This document shows, piece after piece, positions 7,288 through 15,330 of a DNA stretch of 64,000 bases (position 1 is the stretch's first letter; each line of letters starts with the position of its first letter). The notes beneath the pieces are model-generated. The model was not told where the DNA came from. It saw nothing but the letters and a program-made list of their open reading frames with translations, and searched no databases. The position numbers and the translations under genes are program-made. The stretch lies in NCBI RefSeq assembly GCF_003112515.1, contig NZ_BEVZ01000004.1:930001-994000 (forward strand), written 5' to 3'. The stretch comes from Streptomyces fragilis (GTDB taxonomy: Bacteria > Actinomycetota > Actinomycetes > Streptomycetales > Streptomycetaceae).

Positions 7288-8148
7288 ATGTCCCACCGCA
7301 GCAACGACCGCACCCCGTCCCGCCGCCACTGGACGAAGCGCTCCAACCCGATCGCGGGCCTGGCGTCCTTCGTCTGGCTGCTGATCGTGCTGATCCCGCT
7401 CTACGCGATGATCACCACCTCGCTGGCCGGCCCGGAGGAGGCGATCGGGCGCAACGCCCTGACGCCTCCGAAGAACCCGACGCTGGACAACTACGGCCTG
7501 GTCCTCGACTCCGGCTTCTCCCACTACCTGTGGAACACGACGCTGACCGCGATCGGTGTGGTCGTCATCGTGGTGTGCCTCTCGGTGCCGCTGTCCTACG
7601 TCGCGGTCCGCAACCGCGGCTTCTGGGCGGGCGGCGCCTTCCGGCTGTTCCTCCTCGGCGTGGCCATCCCGGCCCAGGCCGTGGTGGTGCCGCTGTTCCT
7701 GCTGATCACCAAGCTGGACATCTACGACAGCCTCTGGGCGATCATCCTCCCGACCGCCGCGTTCGCCATGCCGGTCTCGGTCCTGGTCCTCACCGGCACC
7801 CTCCGCGACATCTCGGAGGAGTCCTACGAGGCCATGGCCCTGGACGGCGCCTCTCCGACCCGGATGCTCTTCCAGCTGGTGATCCCCCTCGCCAAGGGCG
7901 GCATCAGCACGGTGATCATCTACTCCGCGCTGCAGGCCTGGAACAACTTCCTGTTCGCGCTGATCTTCACCCAGTCCGAGGAGCCTCGCGTCCTCACCCT
8001 GGGCCTCTACAACTACGTCAGCCAGTTCGGGGTCAACATCCCCGCGCTGCTGGCCTCCGTCGTCCTTTCCGGCGTGCCGATCTTCGTCGTTTACCTCGTG
8101 GCCCGACGGGCCCTGGTGAGCGGGTTGATGGGCGTCGGCGGCAAGTAA
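7288..8148 (+). CDS. bxlG: Sugar ABC transporter permease, BxlG-like
   Basis: MalG-type second permease of the importer, 286 residues. Membrane segments begin at GLASFVWLLIVLIPLYAMI, followed by the ETT/SLAGPEEA periplasmic loop typical of MalG. The EAA loop reads ESYEAMALDGASPTRMLFQL. The ATG at 7288 starts 5 bases after the bxlF stop, with GAAGGGAT as the binding site inside the end of bxlF. It is co-transcribed with bxlE, bxlF and bxlA. Confidence 0.88.
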   Translation: MSHRSNDRTPSRRHWTKRSNPIAGLASFVWLLIVLIPLYAMITTSLAGPEEAIGRNALTPPKNPTLDNYGLVLDSGFSHYLWNTTLTAIGVVVIVVCLSVPLSYVAVRNRGFWAGGAFRLFLLGVAIPAQAVVVPLFLLITKLDIYDSLWAIILPTAAFAMPVSVLVLTGTLRDISEESYEAMALDGASPTRMLFQLVIPLAKGGISTVIIYSALQAWNNFLFALIFTQSEEPRVLTLGLYNYVSQFGVNIPALLASVVLSGVPIFVVYLVARRALVSGLMGVGGK

Positions 8149-8169
8149 CACCTTTCCCTCAGGAGCATC

Positions 8170-10497
8170 ATGACCGCCCCCTGGCGTGATTCCGCACTTC
8201 CCGCCGAAGCCCGTGTCGAGGATCTTCTCTCCCGGATGACCCTGGAGGAGAAGACCGCACAGCTCTACGGAGTGTGGGTCGGCGCCTCGACGGATGCGGA
8301 AGCCGGCGTAGCCCCGCACCAGCACGAGATGGCCACCGACTGGAACTGGGACGAGGTGATCGCCCACGGCCTCGGCCAGATCACCCGTTCCTACGGCACC
8401 GCCCCGATCGACCCCGACGAGGGTGCGCGCGCGCTCGCCCGCGCCCAGCGGACGATCATGGCGGCCAACCGGTTCGGCATACCCGCCGTCGCCCACGAGG
8501 AATGCCTGGCCGGGTTCACGGCCTGGGGCGCCACCGCGTACCCGGTGCCGCTCGCCTGGGGCGCCTCCTTCGACCCGGAGCTGGTCGAGGAGCTCGGCCG
8601 GCGTATCGGCGCCGACCTCGTCGCCGCCGGCGTCCAGCAGGGCCTCGCGCCGGTGCTGGACGTCGTCCGCGACCTGCGCTGGGGCCGGGTCGAGGAGACG
8701 ATCGGCGAGGACCCGTACCTCGTCGGCACCGTGGCCGCCTCCTACGTCAAGGGCCTGGAGTCCGCCGGGATCGTCGCCACGCTGAAGCACTTCGCCGGCT
8801 ACGCCTCCTCGGCGGGCGCCCGCAACCACGCGCCGGTGCGCGCGGGTGTGCGCGAGTTCGCCGACGTCACGCTGCCGCCGTTCGAGCACGGCCTGCGGCA
8901 CGGCGGGGCGCGGTCCGTGATGGCCGCCTACACGGAGATCGACGGCGTTCCCTCGCACTCCGACCCCTGGCTGCTGACCGAGCTGCTGCGCGAGACGTGG
9001 GGCTTCGACGGCACGGTCGTCGCCGACTACTTCGGTGTGGGCTTCCTGGAGAGCCTGCAGCGGGTGGCCGACGGCCTCGGCGACGCGGCCAGGGTGGCGC
9101 TGGAGTCCGGCGTCGACGTCGAGCTGCCGACGCTGCGCTGCTACGGCAAGCCGCTGATCGAGGAGGTGCGCGCGGGCCGGGTCTCCGAGGACCTCATCGA
9201 CCGGGCGGCGCGCCGGGTCCTGCTGCAGAAGTGCGAGCTGGGCCTGCTCGACGAGGACTGGTCGCCGGAGCCCAAGGGCGCCCTGCAGCTGGACTCCGAC
9301 GCCAACCGCGCGCTGGCCCGCCGGATCGCCGAGGAGTCGGTGGTGCTGCTGGCCAACGACGGCGGCACGCTCCCGCTGAGCCCGTCCGGCCCCTCGGCCG
9401 TCCGCCGCATCGCGGTGGTCGGTCCGCGGGCCGACGACGCGATGGCGATGCTCGGCTGCTACTCGTTCCCCTCCCACGTGCTGCCGCACCACCCCGACGT
9501 CGCGCTCGGCGTGGAGATTCCCACGGTGCTCGAGGCCGTGCGCAGCGAGTTCCCGGACGCGACGGTGGAGTTCGCCCTCGGCTGCGACACCTCCGAGGCG
9601 GACACCGCCGGGTTCGCGGAGGCCTCCGCGCTGGCCTCGTCCTCGGACGTGGTCGTGGCGGTGCTGGGCGACCGTGCCGGCCTCTTCGGCCGCGGCACCT
9701 CGGGCGAGGGCTGCGACGCCGCCGACCTGGCCCTGCCGGGCGTCCAGGGCGAACTGCTCGACGCGCTGCTGGAGACCGGCAAGCCGGTGGTGGCGGTGCT
9801 GCTCACCGGGCGTCCGTACGCGCTGGGCCGCTGGGCGGACCGGCTGGCCGGCATCGTCCAGGGGTTCTTCCCCGGCGAGGAGGGCGGCCCCGCCGTGGCG
9901 GGCGTGCTCTCCGGGCGGGTGACCCCCTCCGGCCGTCTGCCCGTCAGCGTGCCGCGCGACCCGGGCGGCCAGCCGTGGACCTACCTCCAGCCGCCGCTGG
10001 GCCTGGCCAACGAGATCACCAACCTGGACCCGACGCCGCTGTACCCCTTCGGCCACGGCCTGTCGTACACCACGTTCGAGTGGGACGGCTTCGAGGCCCC
10101 GGCCTCGGGCGCGGAGATCGGCACCGACGGCACCTACGAAGTGTCGGCGACCGTCCGCAACACCGGCGACCGGTCCGGCGCCGAGGTCGTGCAGCTGTAC
10201 CTGCACGACCCCGTCGCCACGGTCACCCGACCGGACGTGCGGCTCGTCGGTTACCAGCGCCTGGAGCTCGCCCCCGGCGAGGCCCGCCGGGTGACCTTCC
10301 GGTTCCACGCCGACCTGTCCTCGTTCACCGGGCGCGACAACGTTCGCGTGGTCGAGCCCGGGAAGCTGGAGCTGCGTCTCGCCGCCTCCTCGACGGACGT
10401 GCGGCACGTCTTCCCGCTCACCCTCACCGGTGAGACCCGGGTGGTCGGGCACGAGCGCGAGCTGCTCTGCGAGACGGAGGTCACCAAGGCCGGTTAG
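8170..10497 (+). CDS. bxlA: Glycoside hydrolase family 3 beta-xylosidase, BxlA-like
   Basis: Cytoplasmic exo-enzyme that would split imported xylobiose to xylose; there is no signal peptide, matching its place behind the importer. It has 775 residues: a GH3 N-terminal TIM barrel with the substrate-site Lys-His pair K206/H207 (LKHFAGY) and nucleophile D286 in GTVVADYFGV, the GH3 C-terminal sandwich domain, and a fibronectin-III-like tail (VVQLYLHDPVATVTRP). AGGAG lies just before the ATG. Closest in gene order and length to the intracellular beta-xylosidases of bxl loci; beta-glucosidase activity cannot be excluded. Its last 4 bases overlap the convergent gene at 10494. Confidence 0.87.
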   Translation: MTAPWRDSALPAEARVEDLLSRMTLEEKTAQLYGVWVGASTDAEAGVAPHQHEMATDWNWDEVIAHGLGQITRSYGTAPIDPDEGARALARAQRTIMAANRFGIPAVAHEECLAGFTAWGATAYPVPLAWGASFDPELVEELGRRIGADLVAAGVQQGLAPVLDVVRDLRWGRVEETIGEDPYLVGTVAASYVKGLESAGIVATLKHFAGYASSAGARNHAPVRAGVREFADVTLPPFEHGLRHGGARSVMAAYTEIDGVPSHSDPWLLTELLRETWGFDGTVVADYFGVGFLESLQRVADGLGDAARVALESGVDVELPTLRCYGKPLIEEVRAGRVSEDLIDRAARRVLLQKCELGLLDEDWSPEPKGALQLDSDANRALARRIAEESVVLLANDGGTLPLSPSGPSAVRRIAVVGPRADDAMAMLGCYSFPSHVLPHHPDVALGVEIPTVLEAVRSEFPDATVEFALGCDTSEADTAGFAEASALASSSDVVVAVLGDRAGLFGRGTSGEGCDAADLALPGVQGELLDALLETGKPVVAVLLTGRPYALGRWADRLAGIVQGFFPGEEGGPAVAGVLSGRVTPSGRLPVSVPRDPGGQPWTYLQPPLGLANEITNLDPTPLYPFGHGLSYTTFEWDGFEAPASGAEIGTDGTYEVSATVRNTGDRSGAEVVQLYLHDPVATVTRPDVRLVGYQRLELAPGEARRVTFRFHADLSSFTGRDNVRVVEPGKLELRLAASSTDVRHVFPLTLTGETRVVGHERELLCETEVTKAG

Positions 10498-11285
10498 GCC
10501 CTGCGGGCCTCGCAGTAGGCGAACGCCAGGCCGCTGATCTCCTCGTCGGTCGGGTTGTCGAAGACGACGCGCCAGCTGTCCTCGCCGAACCGCTGGGAGA
10601 CGCCCGGCACCAGGCCCTGCTCGGAGGTCGACCAGCCGCCTGCGACGGCGGCCGTGCCGTACGGGCAGGTGGCGATGCTGGTGGCGCTGCCGCCCGCCGG
10701 CACGTCCACCAGTTCGCCGGTCACCTCGATGTCGCCCTCCCGGGTTTCACAGGTACCGCCCCGCGTGATCCCGCGCGGGGCGGTACCCGTGCGCGTACCG
10801 GCCGTCTCCGCGGTGGGCAGCGGACTCACGGCCCGGCTCCGCCCCGCCTCCGCGAGGCGGACGCCCTCGTCCGGCCGGGCCCCCTCGTCCAGCCGGGCGC
10901 CGTCGAAGCGGCCGGCGTCGTCGGGGCGGTCCGTGCCGTCGGGGCGGCCGACGCCCGGAAGCGCGTCGGGACCGGGCAGCGGCCGATCCCGGCACCGGTC
11001 CCACTCGCCGTCACAGCCGTGCACGTCCCTGTCACCGAGGCCCCAGACCGACAGCCACGACGACAGGGGGCCGGCCCCGAAGCCGCCGCCCTCGTCCTCC
11101 TCGCACCGGTCACCGGGGCCCGCGGCCGCCGCCGGCCCAGGACGCATGGCCTGCTGCTGCGGCTCCGCGGCCACGGCTCCCGCCGCGCCCCACGTCAGGG
11201 TCACGGCGAGCGAGGCGGACAGGCCGCCGGTGACCCACACGGCACGGCGGTTCCGTCGCCGTTGCCCTCTGCACCCGGATGTCAT
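10494..11285 (-). CDS. Secreted hypothetical protein
   Basis: 263 residues, function not recognised. A basic stretch (GQRRRNRRAVW) and a hydrophobic core end in GAVAA, a Sec signal peptide cut near residue 40. The middle (about 95-165) is Asp/Arg/Gly/Pro-rich low complexity with repeated D-G-A-R-L-D-E-G-like units. The C-terminal 90 residues look folded: four Cys in CETREG, ATCPYG and AYCEARRA may form disulfides, and AVAGGWSTSEQ and VVFDNPTDEE resemble a small beta domain. It is convergent with bxlA and overlaps it by 4 bases. Probably a genus-restricted exported protein. Confidence 0.7.
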   Translation of the reverse strand: MTSGCRGQRRRNRRAVWVTGGLSASLAVTLTWGAAGAVAAEPQQQAMRPGPAAAAGPGDRCEEDEGGGFGAGPLSSWLSVWGLGDRDVHGCDGEWDRCRDRPLPGPDALPGVGRPDGTDRPDDAGRFDGARLDEGARPDEGVRLAEAGRSRAVSPLPTAETAGTRTGTAPRGITRGGTCETREGDIEVTGELVDVPAGGSATSIATCPYGTAAVAGGWSTSEQGLVPGVSQRFGEDSWRVVFDNPTDEEISGLAFAYCEARRA

Positions 11286-11432
11286 CTGGTCTCCCGCGTC
11301 TCGTCGAGTCGGTCTGCGGGAAAGCTGTGACCCCCCGGGGCCCGGGTCAGTCCTGACGACTGGGCCGGTGGAGGTAATTGGTCATCTGATCGGCCCGGCC
11401 GAGTCCCTCGTTCGGCGGTCGGGCCGGTGGTC

Positions 11433-11717
11433 TCACGCCGCCGAACGGTAAGGGCAGGCGCCGGCCGCGGCCGGACCCGTCCGCGTGCGGCGCCCCGGTA
11501 TCGCGCGGGCGGTGCGACGCGTCTCCGCGCCGCACTCCCCGCACCGCGGCGCCGGCATCACGGCCTCCCCGGCGGATGCCACCGTCGATGCCGCCGCGGA
11601 CGCCGCCACGGCTTCGGCCTCACGCGAGGCCTGCTGCAGCGCCGCGGTGGTCGCCGCCAGCACGTCGCGCAGCAGCACCGGTTCGCGATCGCGAGTCGTA
11701 CTCCGCTCGTCCCACAT
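11433..11717 (-). CDS. Small hypothetical protein with a CxxC motif
   Basis: 94 residues, not recognised. An N-terminal helical Ala/Glu-rich part (VLLRDVLAATTAALQQ) is followed by a Pro-rich tail holding CGEC, which could bind a metal. It is judged real over overlapping frames because codon third positions are almost all G/C and AAGGGGG lies 7 bases before the ATG at 11717. A 7-bp inverted repeat (AGATCCT-N3-AGGATCT, 11765-11781) lies upstream and may be an operator. Confidence 0.5.
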   Translation of the reverse strand: MWDERSTTRDREPVLLRDVLAATTAALQQASREAEAVAASAAASTVASAGEAVMPAPRCGECGAETRRTARAIPGRRTRTGPAAAGACPYRSAA

Positions 11718-11764
11718 CGCCGACCCCCTTACGGGCGGCCCGGCGCTCGGTCCGGGCCTTCGAC

Positions 11765-11781
11765 AGATCCTCCCAGGATCT
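11765..11781. promoter_or_regulatory. 7-bp perfect inverted repeat upstream of the small CxxC gene
   Basis: AGATCCT CCC AGGATCT, centred 56 bases before the ATG at 11717. It is too weak and too AT-containing for a terminator in this genome. An operator is inferred from position only. Confidence 0.35.
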
Positions 11782-11837
11782 TCGCACCCGCCACTGACAA
11801 CGCCCCCGACACCGGATGAACGCCGGGGGTACGGCGG

Positions 11838-12095
11838 TCAGGTGAGGCCGAGGCTCTCGAAGCGCCAGCGGTGCGGGGGGCGGGAGGTGAGGGCGTCGGG
11901 CGGGGCGGGAAGCTCGGGGAGGGTGTCGTGGAGGCCGGCGTCCCACCAGGTGACGACGAGCACCCGGTCCTGCGGCGCCCGGAACGTCTCCCGCCGCACC
12001 GGCTCACGCGGCAGTCCCTGCGCCCGCGCCCACGCGAGCAGCTCGTCCCCGCGGCCCTCGGCCGCCCGGGCCTCCCACATCAGCGCCACCGTCAC
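11838..12095 (-). CDS. Small protein translationally coupled to tsaD
   Basis: 85 residues, start GTG at 12095 overlapping the tsaD stop as GTGA; much longer in-frame readings run through tsaD and are artefacts. The sequence has an alpha-beta pattern (VALMWEARAAEGRGDELLAW, then DRVLVVTWWDAG) that resembles a dimeric ABM-type barrel, but no catalytic signature is visible, so no function is assigned. Stop-start fusion implies equal production with TsaD and hints at a role near t6A synthesis. Confidence 0.65.
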   Translation of the reverse strand: MTVALMWEARAAEGRGDELLAWARAQGLPREPVRRETFRAPQDRVLVVTWWDAGLHDTLPELPAPPDALTSRPPHRWRFESLGLT

Positions 12096-13240
12096 GAGTA
12101 CAGGTTCTCCTTCGACACCTCGTGCACGTGATCGTGCCCATGGGCGTGGGCGTGGGCGTGCGTGCGCGCGTGCCCCTCCGCGCCCTCGGGGGCCGGCACG
12201 TGCGGCTCGGTCACCGGAAGCGAGGAGTCCGCGGACAGGTCCCACGCGGAGGCGTCCCGCCCGCGCGCCACCATCTCGGCGCCCAGCGCCGCGACCATCG
12301 CCCCGTTGTCGGTGCACAGCTTCGGCCGCGGCACCCGCAGCCGGATGCCGGCCGCCTCGCACCGCTCCTGGGCCAGCGCCCGCAGCCGGGAGTTCGCGGC
12401 GACGCCGCCGCCGATCATCAGGTGGTCGACGCCCTCGTCCTTGCAGGCGCGCACCGCCTTGCGGGTGAGGACGTCCACCACCGCCTCCTGGAAGGACGCG
12501 GCGACGTCGCGCACCGGCACCTCCTCGCCCGCCGCCCGCTTGGCCTCGATCCACCGGGCCACCGCCGTCTTGAGGCCCGAGAAGGAGAAATCGTAGGCGG
12601 GGTCGCGCGGGCCGGTGAGGCCGCGCGGGAAGGAGATGGCGTTCGGGTCGCCCTCCCTGGCGTACCGGTCGATCACCGGGCCGCCGGGGAAACCGAGGTC
12701 GAGCACCCGGGCGATCTTGTCGAAGGCCTCGCCGGCCGCGTCGTCGATGGTGGCGCCCATCGGCCGCACGTCGGAGGTGATGTCCGAGGACAGCAGCAGC
12801 GAGGAGTGGCCGCCGGAGACCAGCAGCGCCATCGTCGGCTCGGGCAGCGGCCCGTGCTCCAGCTGGTCCACGCAGATGTGCGAGGCCAGGTGGTTGACGC
12901 CGTAGAGCGGCTTGCCGAGCGCGTACGCGTACGCCTTGGCGGCGGAGACGCCGACCAGCAGCGCGCCGGCGAGACCGGGACCGGCGGTGACCGCGATGCC
13001 GTCGAGGTCCCTGGCGCTGACGCCGGCCTCCTTCAGGGCCCGCTCGATCGTCGGGACCATCGCCTCCAGGTGGGCCCGGGAGGCCACCTCGGGCACGACG
13101 CCGCCGAAGCGGGCGTGCTCGTCGACGCTGGAGGCGACGGCGTCGGCCAGCAGGGTGGTGCCGCGGACGATGCCGACGCCGGTCTCGTCGCAGGAGGTCT
13201 CGATGCCGAGGACGAGGGGCTCGTCCCGCAGGTCAGCCAT
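12092..13240 (-). CDS. tsaD: tRNA N6-adenosine threonylcarbamoyltransferase TsaD, with His-rich tail
   Basis: Transfers threonylcarbamoyl from TC-AMP to A37 of ANN-decoding tRNAs, together with TsaB and TsaE. The protein has 382 residues; the ASKHA-fold core starts LGIETSCDETG, with metal ligands in NHLASH (H117, H121) and ALLVSGGHSSLL. Beyond the usual end (near 340) is a tail of about 30 residues with eight histidines, mostly alternating with alanine (357-373). The ATG at 13240 overlaps the rimI end by 8 bases, and the stop overlaps the next ORF, so four genes are translationally linked. Confidence 0.96.
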   Translation of the reverse strand: MADLRDEPLVLGIETSCDETGVGIVRGTTLLADAVASSVDEHARFGGVVPEVASRAHLEAMVPTIERALKEAGVSARDLDGIAVTAGPGLAGALLVGVSAAKAYAYALGKPLYGVNHLASHICVDQLEHGPLPEPTMALLVSGGHSSLLLSSDITSDVRPMGATIDDAAGEAFDKIARVLDLGFPGGPVIDRYAREGDPNAISFPRGLTGPRDPAYDFSFSGLKTAVARWIEAKRAAGEEVPVRDVAASFQEAVVDVLTRKAVRACKDEGVDHLMIGGGVAANSRLRALAQERCEAAGIRLRVPRPKLCTDNGAMVAALGAEMVARGRDASAWDLSADSSLPVTEPHVPAPEGAEGHARTHAHAHAHGHDHVHEVSKENLYS

Positions 13241-13787
13241 GGTTCCGGGTTCCTTGTGCAGCGGAGGGAGGGACGGCGGAGGGCGCGGACGCCGGGTCGG
13301 TCAGGCGCATGACGAGCGCGTCGACGTTGCCCGGCTGGTAGTAGCCGCGGCGGAAGCCGATCGGTTCGAAGCCGAACCTCTCGTAGAGCCGCTGGGCGCG
13401 GACGTTGTCGACCCGGACCTCGAGCATCACCTCGTGGCACTCGAAGTCGGTGGCCGCGCGCAGCAGTTCGGAGAGCAGCCGGCTGCCGAGGCCGGTGCCC
13501 TGGTGGCCGGGGGCGACGGCGATGGTCTGGACGTCGCCCTGGTCCCCGGCGGCGGCGAGACCGGCGTAGCCGGCCAGTTCACCGGCGGAAGTCTCGGCGA
13601 CCACGTACCGGCGGGTGGCGTGGGGCCCACGGGCGTGGGCGAGCTCGGACCAGAACATGCCCCTGGACCAGGCGTCCTCGGGGAAGAGCTCCTTCTCCAG
13701 CGCCAGCACGGGGTCGATGTCCCACCAGCGCATCTCGCGGAGCTCCGCGCCGGGGACGGAGGCGTTCGCCGCTGCGCTCGCGCTCAC
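13233..13787 (-). CDS. rimI: Ribosomal protein S18-alanine N-acetyltransferase RimI
   Basis: GNAT acetyltransferase of 184 residues using acetyl-CoA to modify the N-terminus of S18 and probably other proteins. The GNAT core shows VQTIAVAPGHQGTGLGSRLL (acetyl-CoA pyrophosphate loop) and LEVRVDNVRAQRLYERFGF. The GTG at 13787 overlaps the tsaB stop (GTGA), which fixes the start; upstream codons belong to an artefactual extension. The order tsaB-rimI-tsaD is the conserved bacterial arrangement. Confidence 0.95.
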   Translation of the reverse strand: MSASAAANASVPGAELREMRWWDIDPVLALEKELFPEDAWSRGMFWSELAHARGPHATRRYVVAETSAGELAGYAGLAAAGDQGDVQTIAVAPGHQGTGLGSRLLSELLRAATDFECHEVMLEVRVDNVRAQRLYERFGFEPIGFRRGYYQPGNVDALVMRLTDPASAPSAVPPSAAQGTRNHG

Positions 13788-14437
13788 CGGGGGGTGACCA
13801 CCTTGTAGTTCTTGGGGACCTGGGCGTCGGGGCGCCGCAGGTACAGCGGGCGCGGGGCCGCGAGCTCCTCGCCGTCGGCCAGCCGCTCGGCGGCGAGGGC
13901 GGCCAGCGCGGCGGCGGAGACGTGCTCGGGGCCGTGCACGTCGGGGAAGGCGTCCGGGTAGAGCAGCGCGCCCGCGCCGACCGCGGGGAGCCCCGCGACC
14001 TCGTCCGCGATGTCGGCCGGGCGGTCGACGGCGGGGTCGGTGAGGCGGGTGCGGGAGTCGGCGTAACGCGCCCAGTAGACCTCCTTGCGCCGGGCGTCGG
14101 TCGCCACGACGAAGGGGCCGTCGAGGTCGGCGGCGTAGGCCAGCCCGTCCAGCGTGCACACGCCGTGGACGGGGACGCCGAGGGCCAGGCCGAAGGTGTC
14201 CGCGGTCATCAGGCCGACGCGCAGACCGGTGTACGGGCCAGGTCCGACGCCGACGACGATGCCGGTGACGGCGTCGAGGCCGACGCCCGCCGCGCCGAGG
14301 ACGCGGTGGACGGTGGGCAGCAGCAGCTCTCCGTGGCGGCGCGCGTCCACCTGGCTCGACGAGGCGACGACGTCCGTCCCGTCGTGCAGGGCGACGGTGA
14401 CGGCGGGGGTTGCGGTATCCAGAGCGAGCAAGAGCAC
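13784..14437 (-). CDS. tsaB: tRNA threonylcarbamoyladenosine biosynthesis protein TsaB
   Basis: Non-catalytic partner that dimerises with TsaD in the t6A complex; 217 residues. It opens LLLALDTATPAVTVALHDG and carries GVGPGPYTGLRVGLMTADTF, the diagnostic TsaB segment. The GTG start at 14437 has no ribosome binding site, but TAGGCT ends 6 bases upstream, pointing to a leaderless transcript. It is the first gene of the tsaB-rimI-tsaD-85-codon operon, with four-base overlaps throughout. Confidence 0.95.
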   Translation of the reverse strand: MLLLALDTATPAVTVALHDGTDVVASSSQVDARRHGELLLPTVHRVLGAAGVGLDAVTGIVVGVGPGPYTGLRVGLMTADTFGLALGVPVHGVCTLDGLAYAADLDGPFVVATDARRKEVYWARYADSRTRLTDPAVDRPADIADEVAGLPAVGAGALLYPDAFPDVHGPEHVSAAALAALAAERLADGEELAAPRPLYLRRPDAQVPKNYKVVTPR

Positions 14438-14443
14438 GCGAAC

Positions 14444-14449
14444 AGCCTA
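14444..14449 (-). promoter_or_regulatory. Candidate -10 element of the tsaB operon
   Basis: TAGGCT on the minus strand, 6 bases before the GTG at 14437. Initiation at the start codon (leaderless) is inferred. Confidence 0.5.
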
Positions 14450-14630
14450 CGGCTCCGCGGGCCCGCGCACGGCCTCGCCGGGCTCCGCGCCCACCCGCTG
14501 CTAACGTCTCGCACACGATCGACCGCAGCGAGTGACGATCGGTGCGGGGTGGTGAGCGCCGGACGGTGCTCGAAGCGGTGAACGGTGCCGAGCGGCGAAC
14601 AGGGTGTACGACGAGCGAGGGAGACCGGCG

Positions 14631-15182
14631 GTGGCGGTCCGCAGCGGGGTGCTGGTGGCGGGGTTGACGGGCGCGGCGCTGACGACGGTGGTGGTGCTCG
14701 GGCTGCAGGCCCACGCGAAGGTGCCGCCCGCGCTGCGGTCGCCGGGCGCGCCCGCGGCCTCCCGGGCCGCCGCCGCCCCGGTCCCGGAGCGGCCGGGCCC
14801 GCAGGGGCTTCCGGCGCGGTCGGGTGCCGGGGCGCGGGTCGTCTATTCGCTGGGGCAGGACCGGGTGTGGCTGGTTGACGCGCGGGGCCGGGTGCGACGG
14901 GTGTTCCGGGTGGTCCCGGGCGCGGTGGACCCGGCACCCGGCAGGTACGCGGTGACCTCGCGTTCGCTGCGGGGGACGGGGGCGGACGGGGCGGCCATCG
15001 AGCACGTGGTGCGCTTCGCGAAGGTCCGGGGGGTGGTGGTCGGGTTCAGCGCCTTCCGCGGCGGCGGTCCGGTCGCGGGGAGCCCGGCCCCGGGTACCGG
15101 CGGCATCCGCGAGGCGCGGCCGGACGGCGCGGCGATGTGGGACTTCGCGACGCTGGGCGCGCGGGTGGTGGTCGTCAGGTAG
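14631..15182 (+). CDS. Exported L,D-transpeptidase-like (YkuD-fold) protein lacking the catalytic residues
   Basis: 183 residues: an N-terminal signal or anchor (GVLVAGLTGAALTTVVVLGL), a Pro/Ala linker, then a domain from about 75 on that follows the YkuD pattern VYSLGQDRVWLVDARGRV, PAPGRYAVTSRS and VRFAKVRGVVVGFS, ending MWDFATLGARVVVV. Where active enzymes have a His after the GF and an S-H-G-C-x-R motif near the end, this protein has GFS and GTGGIREA, so both catalytic His and Cys are absent. GGAG 8 bases before the GTG at 14631 favours this start over the GTG at 14604. Probably a wall-binding or regulatory pseudoenzyme. Confidence 0.7.
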   Translation: MAVRSGVLVAGLTGAALTTVVVLGLQAHAKVPPALRSPGAPAASRAAAAPVPERPGPQGLPARSGAGARVVYSLGQDRVWLVDARGRVRRVFRVVPGAVDPAPGRYAVTSRSLRGTGADGAAIEHVVRFAKVRGVVVGFSAFRGGGPVAGSPAPGTGGIREARPDGAAMWDFATLGARVVVVR

Positions 15183-15260
15183 CCGCGCCGACGCCGGGAG
15201 GTGGCCGCGCCGACGCCCGGAGGCAGCCGTGGCGCAGCCGGGCCTCCCGGCCGACCGCAC

Positions 15261-15303
15261 GGGGTTTCCGACACCGCGTCGAGGGGTTTCCGACACTGCG
15301 TCG
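15261..15303. repeat. Tandem 22-bp direct repeat
   Basis: GGGGTTTCCGACAC followed by C or T and GCGTCG, copies at 15261-15281 and 15283-15303, one mismatch in 21. Just before it (15183-15225) is another imperfect duplication (GCCGCGCCGACGCC). Both lie between the YkuD-like gene and the palindrome at 15331. Confidence 0.8.
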
Positions 15304-15330
15304 GGAAGATATTGCGCCGCGCCCGGCAGG

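Noticed and set aside
7171..10452. Very long open frame (1093 codons) on the minus strand opposite bxlG-bxlA
   Set aside because: It is the antisense frame of high-GC genes: composition is Arg/Gly/Val/His-rich without domains, and the plus-strand genes carry complete transporter and GH3 motifs.
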